Shown one piece after another: positions 1 through 8,250 of a stretch of 64,000 nt of DNA. Where the stretch lies: the NCBI RefSeq assembly GCF_025215075.1, contig NZ_JAOBTH010000028.1, positions 1 through 64,000 of the forward strand, in the 5' to 3' direction. Position 1 is the first letter of the stretch. Each line of letters begins with the position of its first letter. A model generated the notes under the pieces. It was not told the DNA's origin. It saw only the letters and a list, made by a program, of their open reading frames with translations, and did no database searches. Both the position numbers and the translations under genes were made by a program. The DNA is from Tenacibaculum haliotis. Its GTDB lineage: Bacteria; Bacteroidota; Bacteroidia; Flavobacteriales; Flavobacteriaceae.

Positions 1-287
1 GAAAAGACAATAAAAGTGCTATAGGAACCATCGTAGAACGTAAAACAAGGTTCACTTTAATATTAAAATTAAACTCCAAAAAAGCAGATGAAGTTGCTGA
101 TGTATTTTCTAAAATGTTAAATCAATTAAACGCTAAATTTAAAAAATCTATGACTTACGACAACGGAATTGAAATGGAAAATCAGCTGCAAATTATTCAG
201 CAAAAACTAAACAATAGACCTCGAAAAATTATTGGTTATAAAACACCCCAAGAAATGATCAATATTGAGCTAAAAAACGTAGCTTAG
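1..287 (+). pseudogene. IS30-family transposase, 3' fragment with internal deletion
   Basis: The open frame entering from the left edge (frame 3) reads through to TAG at 285-287. It contains GTIVERKTRFT and MTYDNGIEM, typical of the catalytic core of IS30-type transposases, and the C-terminal NNRPRKIIGYKTPQEM motif. In intact family members about 50-60 residues, including the SPWQRGTNEN block with the catalytic Glu, lie between DNGIEM and the C-terminal motif; here the two are joined directly in frame. The encoded enzyme would lack its last acidic residue and should be inactive. The sequence after the stop, to about 335, may be the terminal repeat of the element, but I cannot confirm this without the other end. 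Confidence 0.8.
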
Positions 288-345
288 TAACATCAAAAAT
301 TAATAACGATTTGTTGCGTTACAACGTTGAATCCAAGCCTGTAAA

Positions 346-1452
346 TTGAAAATATATTACTTAATCTTATTTATTCTAACCTTTTATTCTTGTCAGGAAA
401 AAGGTGATATAAATGACTCCAAATATAGGAATTCAAACTATATTTTTTATAAAGAAGATGGACAAAACGGATATTGGCAAAGAATAAGTAAAAAATCCGA
501 TTTCAAGTATAATAAAGGTCAATTAACGAATTATTATGATAATGGAAATAAGTTTGGTGAAATAGAAGTATTAGATAATATCAATAATAGAATTGAGAAA
601 TTTTATAATAGAGAAACTGGTGAATTGATTAACACAATATGGGTTAAAGATAACTTAGAATATAAAAGAGTTTATGAAAACGGCTATCACAAACATTTTT
701 ATTCGAACAAAGCTCAAATAATAATAGAAGAGGGTTTAGTTCAAAATAATTTAGAACAAGGCTTATGGAAAAGATATTGGAGTGAGAGTGGTAATTACAA
801 TGGAAACATAAAAGAAATTATCAACTTCAAAAACGGAAAACCTCACGGGAAAAGGAAAAATTATTGGAAAAATGGAAATTTAAAATCATCTGCTTTTTGG
901 AATTCAGGAATACAATCAGGAAAAGGTTTTTTTTATTATCAAAATGGAAACTTAGAGGAATCAAATAATAGATTTAATGAAAAACTTCACGGTGAATACA
1001 AAACTTATTACGTTGACAAAACATTAAAAAAACATTGTAATTACTGGAATAACAAAACTTTAGATACTTGTAGAACTTACTATCCAAATGGAAATATAAA
1101 GAAATTGGAAATATATAAGTTGGACACAGTCAGTCTTAAATCATACGGAAAAGCCTATTTTTATTATGAAAGTGGAAAACTTAAAATGGAAACTGAAGCA
1201 AAAGATTATAAAGCTAACGGTAAAGTAAAAATCTATTATGAAAGTGGTGTATTAAAACAAGAATGTAACTTATTTGGTAAAATTAAACAAGGGAAATTTA
1301 AAGAGTATTATGAAAATGGTGAATTATCTTTCAGCGCAACTATGAAAGATGATTTATTCGACGGAGAGAACCTACATTATAATAAACAAGGAAAATTAAT
1401 CAAAACAGTAATTGTTGAAAATGGTGTTAAAATTGACTCTGTGATTAAATAA
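346..1452 (+). CDS. Lipoprotein with YwqK/MORN-type repeats
   Basis: Start is TTG; no in-frame ATG occurs in the first two thirds of the frame. Residues 1-16 form a lipoprotein signal peptide ending in FYSC, so the mature protein should be anchored by Cys16. The rest is a run of about ten degenerate repeats of the form YYxNGxLKxExxxxxGKxxGxxKxYY, the MORN_2 / YwqK pattern found in antitoxins of some deaminase toxins and in many Bacteroidota surface proteins of unknown role. No toxin gene adjoins it, so an immunity role is only a possibility. It lies between an IS30 fragment and an attC-like palindromic element, and its very low G+C and Lys/Asn/Tyr richness suit an acquired gene. Confidence 0.75.
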   Translation: MKIYYLILFILTFYSCQEKGDINDSKYRNSNYIFYKEDGQNGYWQRISKKSDFKYNKGQLTNYYDNGNKFGEIEVLDNINNRIEKFYNRETGELINTIWVKDNLEYKRVYENGYHKHFYSNKAQIIIEEGLVQNNLEQGLWKRYWSESGNYNGNIKEIINFKNGKPHGKRKNYWKNGNLKSSAFWNSGIQSGKGFFYYQNGNLEESNNRFNEKLHGEYKTYYVDKTLKKHCNYWNNKTLDTCRTYYPNGNIKKLEIYKLDTVSLKSYGKAYFYYESGKLKMETEAKDYKANGKVKIYYESGVLKQECNLFGKIKQGKFKEYYENGELSFSATMKDDLFDGENLHYNKQGKLIKTVIVENGVKIDSVIK

Positions 1453-1460
1453 AAAACTAC

Positions 1461-1662
1461 ACATAACAATGGCTAAAATTAATACGGGTTTTGGTGCTTA
1501 ATCCAAAGTTTAGTGTATTTTTATAATGTCAGCCAAATCTTTTGATTTGACTTTAGAACAGAAAAAGATAAAACAAAATAAAAAGTTTTGACTAAGTGCT
1601 TAATCAGAAATTAATTTCTTTTTAATTCCGTACTAATCTTAGCCCGAACGTTGTGCAACATA
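1461..1662. repeat. attC-like long imperfect palindrome downstream of the lipoprotein gene
   Basis: The left arm (1461-1488, with GGCTAAAATTAATACGG) pairs with the right arm (1629-1662); the reverse complement of the right arm contains GGCTAAGATTAGTACGG, 15 of 17 identical. Outside these, CACATAAC on the left faces GTTGTGC on the right, reminiscent of the paired core sites of integron attC sites although not a perfect match to GTTRRRY. The interior has a copy of GTGCTTAATC near each arm and a small hairpin AAATCttttGATTT. At about 200 bp it is longer than usual attC sites. It follows a single gene, as a cassette recombination site would, but no integrase is in view. Confidence 0.5.
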
Positions 1663-1724
1663 TAAAACGATGAATCGTCCTGAAATAGGTTGACTAAAAA
1701 TTAAACATTTAATTATAGTCACTT

Positions 1725-2165
1725 ATGAAAACACAAAATGATCACTGGCGAAAAAAAAGCTATCAAAAAGTAAATTTAGAGACCAAACTTTTAGTTGTTG
1801 ACCAAATCTTAAATGGTCAGCTATCCAACAACCAAGCTTCCAAAAAATATGTCGTTCCAAGGACTACAATTGCCTATTGGGTCAAAAAATATAGTACTTT
1901 AGTACAACAAAATACTGGTATGAGTAAATTAGATGAAATTAAAAAATTAAAGGAACGTATTGAAGAACTGGAGTTTGTAAAGGACTTTCAGCAAGATATT
2001 ATTGCTGATATGGAAATCATCACAGGTGTTGATATGTCAAAAAAGTCATTACCCAAAACATTAGCAAAAGAGATAGCACTAAAAAAGAAAAACCGTTTAA
2101 AAGAAAATGGTTCTATCAATGTTTTGGGATTAGTAAACAAGCCTTTTACAAAAGAGAAAAAGTAA
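1725..2165 (+). CDS. IS3-family transposase OrfA
   Basis: A 146-residue basic protein with an N-terminal helix-turn-helix (about residues 18-58, with NNQASKKYVVPRTTIAYWVKKY) that binds the IS ends, followed by a leucine-zipper-like helix (about 68-100, ELEFVKDFQQDIIADMEI). The last 27 residues lie beyond the slippery site and are the alternative product when no frameshift occurs. ATG at 1725 is the only good start inside the element and lies 30 nt after the left repeat. It should form the DNA-binding part of the OrfAB fusion. Confidence 0.88.
   Translation: MKTQNDHWRKKSYQKVNLETKLLVVDQILNGQLSNNQASKKYVVPRTTIAYWVKKYSTLVQQNTGMSKLDEIKKLKERIEELEFVKDFQQDIIADMEIITGVDMSKKSLPKTLAKEIALKKKNRLKENGSINVLGLVNKPFTKEKK
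2081..2087 (+). other. Programmed -1 frameshift heptamer (A AAA AAG)
   Basis: In the orfA frame the bases read as A-AAA-AAG, the canonical IS3-family slippery heptamer. Slipping back one base enters a frame encoding WFYQCFGISKQAFYKRE, the standard beginning of IS3 OrfB, with no stop between. This is how the OrfAB fusion transposase would be made. Confidence 0.8.
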
Positions 2166-2973
2166 AACAAAGCAAAGCTATAAACGACATTAAAATAATT
2201 ACGATGGTCAAAGAATATCGTAAAAAAGTAAGCTCCAGAACTGGAGGTAAAAAACTATATAAAGAACTTAAAAATCAGTTGATCCAACAAGATATTAAAA
2301 TCGGTAGAGATAAATTTTTTGATGTATTAAGACTACATAATTTACTGGTTCCTAAACTCAAAAACTACATAACTACCACAAACTCTAATCATTTATTTAA
2401 AAAGTATAAAAACCTCATTCAAAACAAAATACCTACTAGGCCCGAACAACTTTGGGTAAGCGATATTACATACATTAAAACAGAAAATGGACACAATTAT
2501 TTAGCTATTGTAACGGATGCATATTCAAAGAAAATTATGGGATATAAACTAGATAACCATATGAAAGTATCACTCTGTAAGGACGCTTTAAAAATGGCTA
2601 TAAAAAACAGAAAATATCCATCGAAAAAATTGATTCATCATTCTGATAGAGGTATGCAATATTGTTGTCCTGAATATACTCAGTTTGCTGAAAATAATGG
2701 AATAACAATGAGTATGACAGAGCAATATGATCCGTATGAGAACGCTATTGCGGAGAGAATTAATAGAACGTTAAAATATGAACATGGACTTAAAAACTGT
2801 CTTAAGAACACTCCTATTGCTCAAAAGTTAGCTAAACAGGCGGTAGTTACAACAATTTAAGAACTCATTTTAGCCTTGATTTAAGAAAACCAGCAGAAGT
2901 ACATATAAATCCAAACATCAAATACAAATCGTATCGAAAAAATAATGTAAATTTGACTGAACTAACAATTTAA
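2088..2973 (+). pseudogene. IS3-family transposase OrfB (DDE integrase), frameshifted
   Basis: Entered by -1 slippage, this frame carries an HTH_21-like region and the rve integrase core: WVSDITYI and TDAYSKK (first acidic block), HHSDRGMQY (second Asp) and ENAIAERINRTLKYE (catalytic Glu). The frame stops at 2860 after KQAVVTTI. One frame over, starting at TAC 2848, translation resumes with YNNLRTHFSLDLRKPAEVHI and ends in TAA at 2971-2973, the normal OrfB C terminus. A small indel near 2847 therefore removed the last ~45 residues from the reading frame. An independent start exists at ATG 2204 but fusion by slippage is more likely. Confidence 0.85.
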
Positions 2974-3079
2974 AAACAAACATAGTTCAAAATAGTTTTT
3001 GCCTTCTAAACGGCTAAAAAAATAGTTTGAACGGTATAAATTAACCTGAAAAAAGGTCAACCTATATCAGGACAATACA

Positions 3080-3286
3080 TGATGCAAAAACAACAGCAAA
3101 TAAACTTGATGAAAATGTACGTTATTATGATGCATTTAAATAATGATACTTAATTATAAAGTAAAAAACTACCGCCAACAAAGTGTATAAGTAATAAGGG
3201 GGAGTGTTTAACTGAAAGCTTGGTTCTTTTCTGCTATCTTTGTTTTTAAACCGAAAATTGTCACACATTAATCTGCTACTTTTCAT
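3080..3286. other. Non-coding interval between IS copy and IS remnant
   Basis: No gene is supported. The first 22 codons (3078-3143) read as a protein-like tail ending NKLDENVRYYDAFK and TAA, which could be the end of a gene cut by the IS. It is followed by AT-rich sequence with GCCAACAAAGTGTATAAG at about 3176-3190, resembling the left arm of an attC-like element, and by a promoter-like TATCTTTG at 3235-3242 with no gene close downstream. Confidence 0.4.
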
Positions 3287-3412
3287 ATACAAACCGTATC
3301 GAAAAAATAATGTAGATTTGACTGAACTAACAATTTAAAAACAAACATAGTTCAAAATATTTTTTACCTTCTAAACGGCTAAAAAAGGGGCTATCTATAT
3401 TAGGACAATACA
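3287..3412 (+). mobile_element. Solitary right end of a second copy of the same IS
   Basis: About 95 bp from 3287 match the 3' part of the intact IS (2922 onward) with few changes, including the last codons of orfB through its stop (LTELTI). It then continues to a right terminal repeat ending GGACAATACA at 3412. Relative to the full copy about 31 bp are missing just inside the terminal repeat. No transposase core or left end accompanies it, so this is a decayed relic. Its last base is directly next to the stop codon of arsC on the other strand. Confidence 0.85.
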
Positions 3413-3754
3413 TTAAATAATATCTAAAATACTTTCTGTCGGACGCCCAATAACTGCTTTATTACCATTAATAACAATTGGCCTTTCAATCAGTTTAGGG
3501 TTGTTTACCATTGCTTGTATAATTTCAGTATCAGATAATTCTTTACCTTTAAATTCTTCTTTCCAAACTTTTTCATTCTTACGAACTAATTGAATAGGAG
3601 TAATATTTAATAAAGAAACAATTTCTTTCAATTCTGTTTCTGTAGGGATATCCTCTAAGTATTTTACAACTTCAAATTTCTTACCTGATTTTTCTAAAAT
3701 TTCTAATCCGCAACGCGATTTACTACATCTATTATTGTGAAATATTTTTATCAT
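3413..3754 (-). CDS. arsC: Arsenate reductase, glutaredoxin-coupled ArsC family
   Basis: The 113-residue length and thioredoxin-fold sequence fit the ArsC/Spx/YffB family. The N terminus has HNNRCSKSR, the HX3CX3R anion-binding catalytic motif with Cys10 as nucleophile. ERPIV with the following GRP motif near the C terminus (RPIVINGNKAVIGRPTES) is also typical. It would reduce arsenate using glutathione/glutaredoxin-type thiols in the cytosol, though some family members have other roles. No ars operon adjoins it. Its stop codon abuts the end of an IS relic, but the C terminus (ESILDII) looks complete. Confidence 0.85.
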   Translation of the reverse strand: MIKIFHNNRCSKSRCGLEILEKSGKKFEVVKYLEDIPTETELKEIVSLLNITPIQLVRKNEKVWKEEFKGKELSDTEIIQAMVNNPKLIERPIVINGNKAVIGRPTESILDII

Positions 3755-3788
3755 TATTATTTAAGTTTCAACGTTTTTAATATATTAT

Positions 3789-3834
3789 CTCGATACAAAT
3801 TTGCTCATTCTTCACAAATTCACTCGATGTGACA
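3789..3834. repeat. Dispersed palindromic repeat, copy A
   Basis: The reverse complement of this stretch matches 15094-15140 at about 42 of 47 positions. Each copy begins TGTCA, contains CGAGTGAATTTGTGAAG, then CAAATTT, and ends TATCGAGA. Internal complementarity (AATTTG with CAAATT, TCGA with TCGA) allows a hairpin. It sits between prfB and arsC and may act as a weak transcription stop or a REP-like element. Confidence 0.65.
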
Positions 3835-3841
3835 GTACAAT

Positions 3842-4936
3842 TTACTTTTCTTTTTGTCCGTTTAACATTAAGTACGATTTTAAAAAAGGATTGATGTTTC
3901 CATCCATAACAGCATCTACATTTCCCGTTTCATGCGCTGTACGTACATCTTTCACTAATTTATAAGGGTGCATTACATAATTACGAATTTGACTTCCCCA
4001 TTCGGTTTTTAGCTTTCCTGCTTCAATATTTTCTCTTGTAGCTAAACGTTTTTGTAATTCAATTTCATACAATTGCGATTTTAACATTTTTAAAGCAGTT
4101 GCTCTGTTATCGTGTTGAGAACGTGAGTTAGAACATTGAATTTGAATTCCGCTTGGTTTATGAGTCAACTGAACCTTGGTCTCCACTTTGTTTACATTTT
4201 GTCCACCAGCACCACTAGAACGTGCGGTAACAATTTCGATATCAGCAGGGTTAATTTCTATTTCAATAGTATCATCAGCAACCGGGAACACATATACAGA
4301 TCCGAATGTGGTGTGTCGTTTTCCGTTACTATCAAAAGGAGAAATACGAACCAAACGATGTACGCCATTTTCACCTTTTAACCATCCGAAGGCATAATCG
4401 CCATCAATCTCTATGGTAACTGTTTTTACACCCGCAACATCACCAGCTTGGTAATTGAGAGTTTTTAATTTAAAACCTTGCTTTTCTGCCCACATGGTAT
4501 ACATTCGCATTAACATTTCTACCCAATCACAACTTTCGGTACCGCCAGCACCTGCAGTAATTTGAATGGTTGCACTTAAATTATCGCCTTCTTCAGAAAG
4601 CATGTTTTTAAACTCAATATCTTCTAGAAAAGTAGCCGTTTTTTCGAACTGTTCTATAACTTCAGTTTCATCAACAGCATCTTCTTTATAAAAATCATAT
4701 AAAACACTAAGATCTTCGTTCATTGTAATTACCGAATTGTAATCACTCACCCATTTCTTTTTAAATCGAAGGGATTTCATTAAAATTTCAGCTTCTTTTG
4801 GATTGCTCCAAAAGTTAGGGTCAGCAGTTTTTTCTTCCTCATTATTTATTTCAATCAACTTCTTGTCAATTTCTAAATAACCTTTTAACTTGCCAATTCG
4901 TTCAGTAATATCTTTCAACTGTTCGTGTGTAATCAT
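3842..4936 (-). CDS. prfB: Peptide chain release factor 2
   Basis: Releases finished peptides at UGA and UAA stops. The RF2 specificity tripeptide SPF is present in [10 protein letters not shown] and the catalytic GGQ loop in [16 protein letters not shown] chose the start at MITHEQL (4936) rather than the ATG five codons upstream because a TATTTTTG promoter element ends only four bases before 4936. The gene is one continuous frame: after KLKGYL, where many bacteria have an in-frame UGA and programmed +1 frameshift, the sequence simply continues with GAA (Glu). Autoregulation by frameshift is therefore absent. Confidence 0.95.
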   Translation of the reverse strand: MITHEQLKDITERIGKLKGYLEIDKKLIEINNEEEKTADPNFWSNPKEAEILMKSLRFKKKWVSDYNSVITMNEDLSVLYDFYKEDAVDETEVIEQFEKTATFLEDIEFKNMLSEEGDNLSATIQITAGAGGTESCDWVEMLMRMYTMWAEKQGFKLKTLNYQAGDVAGVKTVTIEIDGDYAFGWLKGENGVHRLVRISPFDSNGKRHTTFGSVYVFPVADDTIEIEINPADIEIVTARSSGAGGQNVNKVETKVQLTHKPSGIQIQCSNSRSQHDNRATALKMLKSQLYEIELQKRLATRENIEAGKLKTEWGSQIRNYVMHPYKLVKDVRTAHETGNVDAVMDGNINPFLKSYLMLNGQKEK

Positions 4937-4940
4937 ACAA

Positions 4941-4948
4941 CAAAAATA
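4941..4948 (-). promoter_or_regulatory. TATTTTTG -7 element for prfB
   Basis: Matches the Bacteroidota TAnnTTTG consensus and ends four bases before the prfB ATG at 4936. Transcription should start at or next to the start codon, so the mRNA is probably leaderless. Confidence 0.55.
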
Positions 4949-4970
4949 CATTTTAAAACCGTAGATAAAA

Positions 4971-5990
4971 ATGGAAATAAACTTAATAAGTGATACTGTT
5001 ACGAAGCCAACAAAAGGAATGTTAGAAGCGATGATGAACGCAAAGGTTGGTGATGATGTTTTTGGTGCTGATCCGACGGTAAACGTATTGCAAGAGAAGG
5101 TTGCTAAAATATTTAATATGGAAGCAGCATTGTTTTTTCCTTCAGGTACGATGGCAAATCAAACTGCTATAAAAATTCATACGCAGCCAGGAGATAGAAT
5201 GTTTTGTGATAAATGGGCACATGTATATAATTTTGAAGGTGGTGGAGCTGCATTTAATTCGGGAGTTACTTCTCATTTGATTGATGGAGATAGAGGTATG
5301 TTTACAGCCAATCAATTAAAGGAAGCGGTTTCTGGTAGAGCAGATATTCATGCTCCTTATAGTCGTTTAGTTTGTATAGAAAACACCACTAATAAAGGCG
5401 GTGGAGCTTGTTGGGATTTTAACGAGTTACAGAAAACACAAAAAATAGCTAAAGAAAATAGTTTAGCTTTTCATTTAGATGGTGCTCGTTTGTTTAATGC
5501 TTTGGTAGCAAAAAATGAAACCCCGCAACAATATGGAGAGTTGTTTGATACGATTTCTATTTGTTTATCTAAAGGATTAGGAGCACCTGTAGGTTCTATT
5601 TTAGTAGGAACTAAACAACATATGGAAAAAGCATTACGTGTTCGTAAATTATTTGGAGGCGGAATGCGACAGGCTGGTTTTTTAGCAGCAGCGGCAATTT
5701 ATGCGTTAGATAATAATGTTGAGCGTTTAGCTGAAGATCATCAAAAAGCGCAACAGATAGGTACTGTTTTAGAAGAATGCTTATATGTAACAAAGGTAGA
5801 ACCTATTCAAACTAATATTATTATCTTTTATGTAGATGATAAGATTGATCCGATGGATTTCATCAATAAAATGGCATCAAAAGGTATTTTGTTAATCTCT
5901 ATGGGGGAAGGTAAAATACGAATTGTTACGCATTTAAATTTCACGAATGAAATGTTAATTGTTTTATTAAAAGAACTTAAAATTTTTTAG
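4971..5990 (+). CDS. ltaE: Low-specificity L-threonine aldolase
   Basis: PLP-dependent enzyme that cleaves threonine or allo-threonine to glycine and acetaldehyde. The N terminus [11 protein letters not shown] and [11 protein letters not shown] are family hallmarks, [10 protein letters not shown] carries the PLP-ring Asp, and the Schiff-base Lys is in [14 protein letters not shown]. Length of 339 residues is normal. It is transcribed divergently from prfB with only 34 bp between their starts. It converges on the beta-barrel gene, the two stops overlapping by four bases. Confidence 0.93.
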   Translation: MEINLISDTVTKPTKGMLEAMMNAKVGDDVFGADPTVNVLQEKVAKIFNMEAALFFPSGTMANQTAIKIHTQPGDRMFCDKWAHVYNFEGGGAAFNSGVTSHLIDGDRGMFTANQLKEAVSGRADIHAPYSRLVCIENTTNKGGGACWDFNELQKTQKIAKENSLAFHLDGARLFNALVAKNETPQQYGELFDTISICLSKGLGAPVGSILVGTKQHMEKALRVRKLFGGGMRQAGFLAAAAIYALDNNVERLAEDHQKAQQIGTVLEECLYVTKVEPIQTNIIIFYVDDKIDPMDFINKMASKGILLISMGEGKIRIVTHLNFTNEMLIVLLKELKIF

Positions 5991-6469
5991 AAAAAGATTC
6001 TAATAAAAGGAGAGAAAGCATTTGCATAAATGCTTTTGTCTTCTTTGTATAATACATCGTACTGAACGCCAAAAGTAACTTTACCTGTAATATAAGCGAT
6101 ACCAATATTTAAAGAGGGATAACTATAGTTGTCTTTAATATTACCTATTTTTTTGCTAACATAAGATTGTAAAAGTTCGCTAGAGAACTCTATTTCAGGT
6201 ATTGGCCTATATAAAGCTATAACACTAGCAGAATACATGTTTGCACTATAGTCACTACTTTTATTATATAGGTAACCAAAACTACCTCCAAAAGAGAACT
6301 CTTCGTTAAAATCATAAACCGCACTTGGCGATATAGAAAGTGTAGTTGTGTTACTACCAAAACTAAAACCAAAACTACCACCAAAACGTGTGTTGTTCCA
6401 AAAATCAGATTCTTGAGAAAATAAACTTATTGATAGTAAAAACAAAGAAAGAGTAATGATTTTTTTCAT
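5987..6469 (-). CDS. Small outer-membrane beta-barrel protein
   Basis: Signal peptide (residues 1-19, ending LFSQ) followed by alternating-hydrophobic strands rich in Gly, Tyr and Phe ([35 protein letters not shown]) and a terminal Phe (IRIFF), features of an eight-stranded porin-like barrel. Length of 160 residues fits the outer-membrane beta-barrel domain group. Function is unknown. Convergent with ltaE. Confidence 0.7.
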   Translation of the reverse strand: MKKIITLSLFLLSISLFSQESDFWNNTRFGGSFGFSFGSNTTTLSISPSAVYDFNEEFSFGGSFGYLYNKSSDYSANMYSASVIALYRPIPEIEFSSELLQSYVSKKIGNIKDNYSYPSLNIGIAYITGKVTFGVQYDVLYKEDKSIYANAFSPFIRIFF

Positions 6470-6522
6470 GAAAGTATTTAATATAATTTGGGTAAAAATA
6501 ACAATTTAATTGGTTAAAATGA

Positions 6523-6552
6523 AAAAGAGATTGTAGTAAAACAATCTCTTTT
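6523..6552 (-). terminator. Rho-independent terminator after the sigma-factor pair
   Basis: Perfect 12-bp stem AAAAGAGATTGT / ACAATCTCTTTT with a six-base loop. It lies eight bases past the stop of the minus-strand membrane gene and its A/T ends give a U-run in that direction. Confidence 0.8.
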
Positions 6553-6560
6553 TTAAGGAC

Positions 6561-7169
6561 TTAATTCAAATTATCAAATTTAGATAATTCTTTATAGTTT
6601 TTATTTAGTTTACGTAACAGAATACCATAAATTAACTGGTAAAACAACCATAACAATACTAACATTATTGAAGAAATAACAGCTGTAACTATAATAAAAA
6701 CAAATGTTTTTGCATTGGTGAATTCAGGATGAGATTTTACTGTCGCAACCACAACAGCAACTGTAATTATAAATAAATAAGATAAGTTAAATAAAACGTA
6801 ATACTTAACCGTTTTTCTAGTGTTTACAATTTTAGTCATCAATTCTTTTGTAGAATCAGTAACTGAAATACGCTTATAGTTTAAATAAAATTTAATTAAA
6901 AAATAAAATAATATCACATAAGCTATTATCTGAGAATAAAATACAAAATCACCTAAACCTATTTTTTCATATTCTTTATTAGCTTGGTCCATATCAACGA
7001 AAAAATACATGGAGTTTAAGAGTATAAACTCTAATATTCCAATAATAAAAATCCATTTTACAATTGATGATGACCTTGAATGCGCCATTTTATAGATATC
7101 AACTTTAGAAACTGTATCTATTTCTTCTGGTTGATTATCCCATGCTTTTTTATATTTATCTAAATCCAT
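6561..7169 (-). CDS. Four-helix membrane protein, likely partner of the adjacent ECF sigma factor
   Basis: Cytosolic N terminus (about 1-35, DLDKYKKAWDNQPEE) followed by four hydrophobic segments near residues 38-58, 76-97, 118-140 and 150-175. The start is three bases from the sigma-factor stop, so the two are co-transcribed. Small membrane proteins in this position in Bacteroidota often act as anti-sigma-like regulators, but I see no recognised zinc-binding anti-sigma motif, so that role is an inference from context. Confidence 0.6.
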   Translation of the reverse strand: MDLDKYKKAWDNQPEEIDTVSKVDIYKMAHSRSSSIVKWIFIIGILEFILLNSMYFFVDMDQANKEYEKIGLGDFVFYSQIIAYVILFYFLIKFYLNYKRISVTDSTKELMTKIVNTRKTVKYYVLFNLSYLFIITVAVVVATVKSHPEFTNAKTFVFIIVTAVISSIMLVLLWLFYQLIYGILLRKLNKNYKELSKFDNLN

Positions 7170-7172
7170 TTA

Positions 7173-7667
7173 TTATGGGTTTAATACTTTTTTTAATTTA
7201 TCCTTTGCTCTGTTCATTTTTACACGAGCGTTTACTTCACTGATACCTAAGGTTACAGATATCTCTTTGTAAGGCTTATCTTCTAGATATAAAAATATTA
7301 GTGCTTTGTCAATGTCATTTAGTTTTCTAATGGCATTGTAAAGTGCTTTTAATTGTAATTCCTCTGTCTCGTCATAATCAACAGCTTTAATTTTAAAAGC
7401 ATAGTCAGTAATATCTTGTGTCTTTACAGTTCTAGTAGATTTTCTGTATAAAGAAATAGCGGTGTTTAAAGCCACTCGATACATCCATGTACTAAATTTA
7501 GCTTCTCCTCTAAACTTACTGTAGTTTTTCCAGAGTTGAATTGTTACCTCCTGAAACAAATCGTTATGAGCATCTTGGTTTGTAGTATAAAGCCTACAAA
7601 TTTTATGCACAATGTTTTGATTGGCTTCAAAATCAGATAAAAATTTATTTTCTAACTCTTTGTTCAC
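7173..7667 (-). CDS. ECF-type RNA polymerase sigma factor
   Basis: A 164-residue sigma-70 family protein with only regions 2 and 4. Region 2 holds DAHNDLFQEVTIQLWKNYS and FSTWMYRVALNTAISLYRK; region 4 holds the helix-turn-helix YKEISVTLGISEVNARVKM. It would redirect RNA polymerase to an envelope or stress regulon. First gene of a two-gene operon, with a TATTTTTG element 34 bases upstream. Confidence 0.9.
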   Translation of the reverse strand: MNKELENKFLSDFEANQNIVHKICRLYTTNQDAHNDLFQEVTIQLWKNYSKFRGEAKFSTWMYRVALNTAISLYRKSTRTVKTQDITDYAFKIKAVDYDETEELQLKALYNAIRKLNDIDKALIFLYLEDKPYKEISVTLGISEVNARVKMNRAKDKLKKVLNP

Positions 7668-7701
7668 TAAGTTTAATATCGTTGATTGGTTATAAGTAGC
7701 T

Positions 7702-7709
7702 CAAAAATA
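7702..7709 (-). promoter_or_regulatory. TATTTTTG -7 element for the ECF sigma operon
   Basis: Good match to TAnnTTTG on the minus strand, 34 bases before the sigma-factor ATG, within the divergent region shared with the DUF2141 gene. Confidence 0.45.
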
Positions 7710-7820
7710 CGAATTGTTACAGTTCATCCTAAAATAAATACAGTTCAGTTGTTTTTAGTTTTAAAAACGATAGAACAGCAGCATATTTGTAGTGTAATTA
7801 ATCAGTAAAAAAGAAGAATC

Positions 7821-8237
7821 ATGAAATTTTTAACAGCAATATTAATATTAATTCAACTCTTTATAGTAGCAGAGTTAACAGCTCAGAACAAAGAAATACA
7901 AGTAACAGTTGTAAATGCTACATCAGACTTAGGTAAAATAAGTTATGCTTTATATACGAAAGACAATTTCAGAAAAAAACCAATAAAAGTAGCATCAACT
8001 ATAATAAAAGAAGGTAAAAGCACTGTTGTTTTTAAAGATGTACCATTAGGAGAGTATGCGATTATTTGTTTTCATGATAAAAATAATAATGGTAAAATGG
8101 ATTTTAAACCAAACGGAATGCCATTAGAGGATTACGGTTCTTCAAACAATGTAATTAATCCTTACGGACCACCGCAATATGAACAGTCAAAATTTATGAT
8201 TGCTGATAAAAATGTATCTTTAAAAATTAAATTTTAG
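7821..8237 (+). CDS. Secreted DUF2141 protein
   Basis: Signal peptide (residues 1-21, ending ELTAQ) and a single beta-sandwich DUF2141 domain with the hallmarks GKISYALY, PLGEYAIICFHDKNNNGKMDF and the PYGPPQYE region. The DKNNNGKMD loop resembles a calcium-binding loop. Exported to the periplasm or cell surface; the molecular role is unknown. First gene of the 2TM/LytS operon, 13 bp before the kinase. Confidence 0.85.
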   Translation: MKFLTAILILIQLFIVAELTAQNKEIQVTVVNATSDLGKISYALYTKDNFRKKPIKVASTIIKEGKSTVVFKDVPLGEYAIICFHDKNNNGKMDFKPNGMPLEDYGSSNNVINPYGPPQYEQSKFMIADKNVSLKIKF

Positions 8238-8250
8238 CAAGAAAGTAACA

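Larger units (their letters stand above)
1671..3079 (+). mobile_element. IS3-family insertion sequence, 1409 bp, with disabled orfB
   Basis: Ends are TG...CA with 24-bp inverted repeats at 1671-1694 and 3056-3079 that differ at only three positions (TGAATCGTCCTGAAATAGG against TGTATTGTCCTGATATAGG, then TTGAC in both). Between them lie overlapping orfA and orfB joined by an A6G slippery heptamer, the usual IS3 arrangement. OrfB carries a frameshift near 2847, so the copy is probably dead. The flanks (ACGA on the left, TGAT on the right) show no clear 3-4 bp target duplication, which suggests later rearrangement or recombination between copies. Confidence 0.88.

Noticed and set aside
346..1452. 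YwqK-like gene as half of a toxin-antitoxin pair
   Set aside because: No deaminase or other toxin gene adjoins it; the lipoprotein signal and repeat layout suit a surface protein equally well.
3413..3754. arsC truncated by the IS relic
   Set aside because: The C terminus has the family ending and the length is normal; the IS end stops outside the coding sequence.
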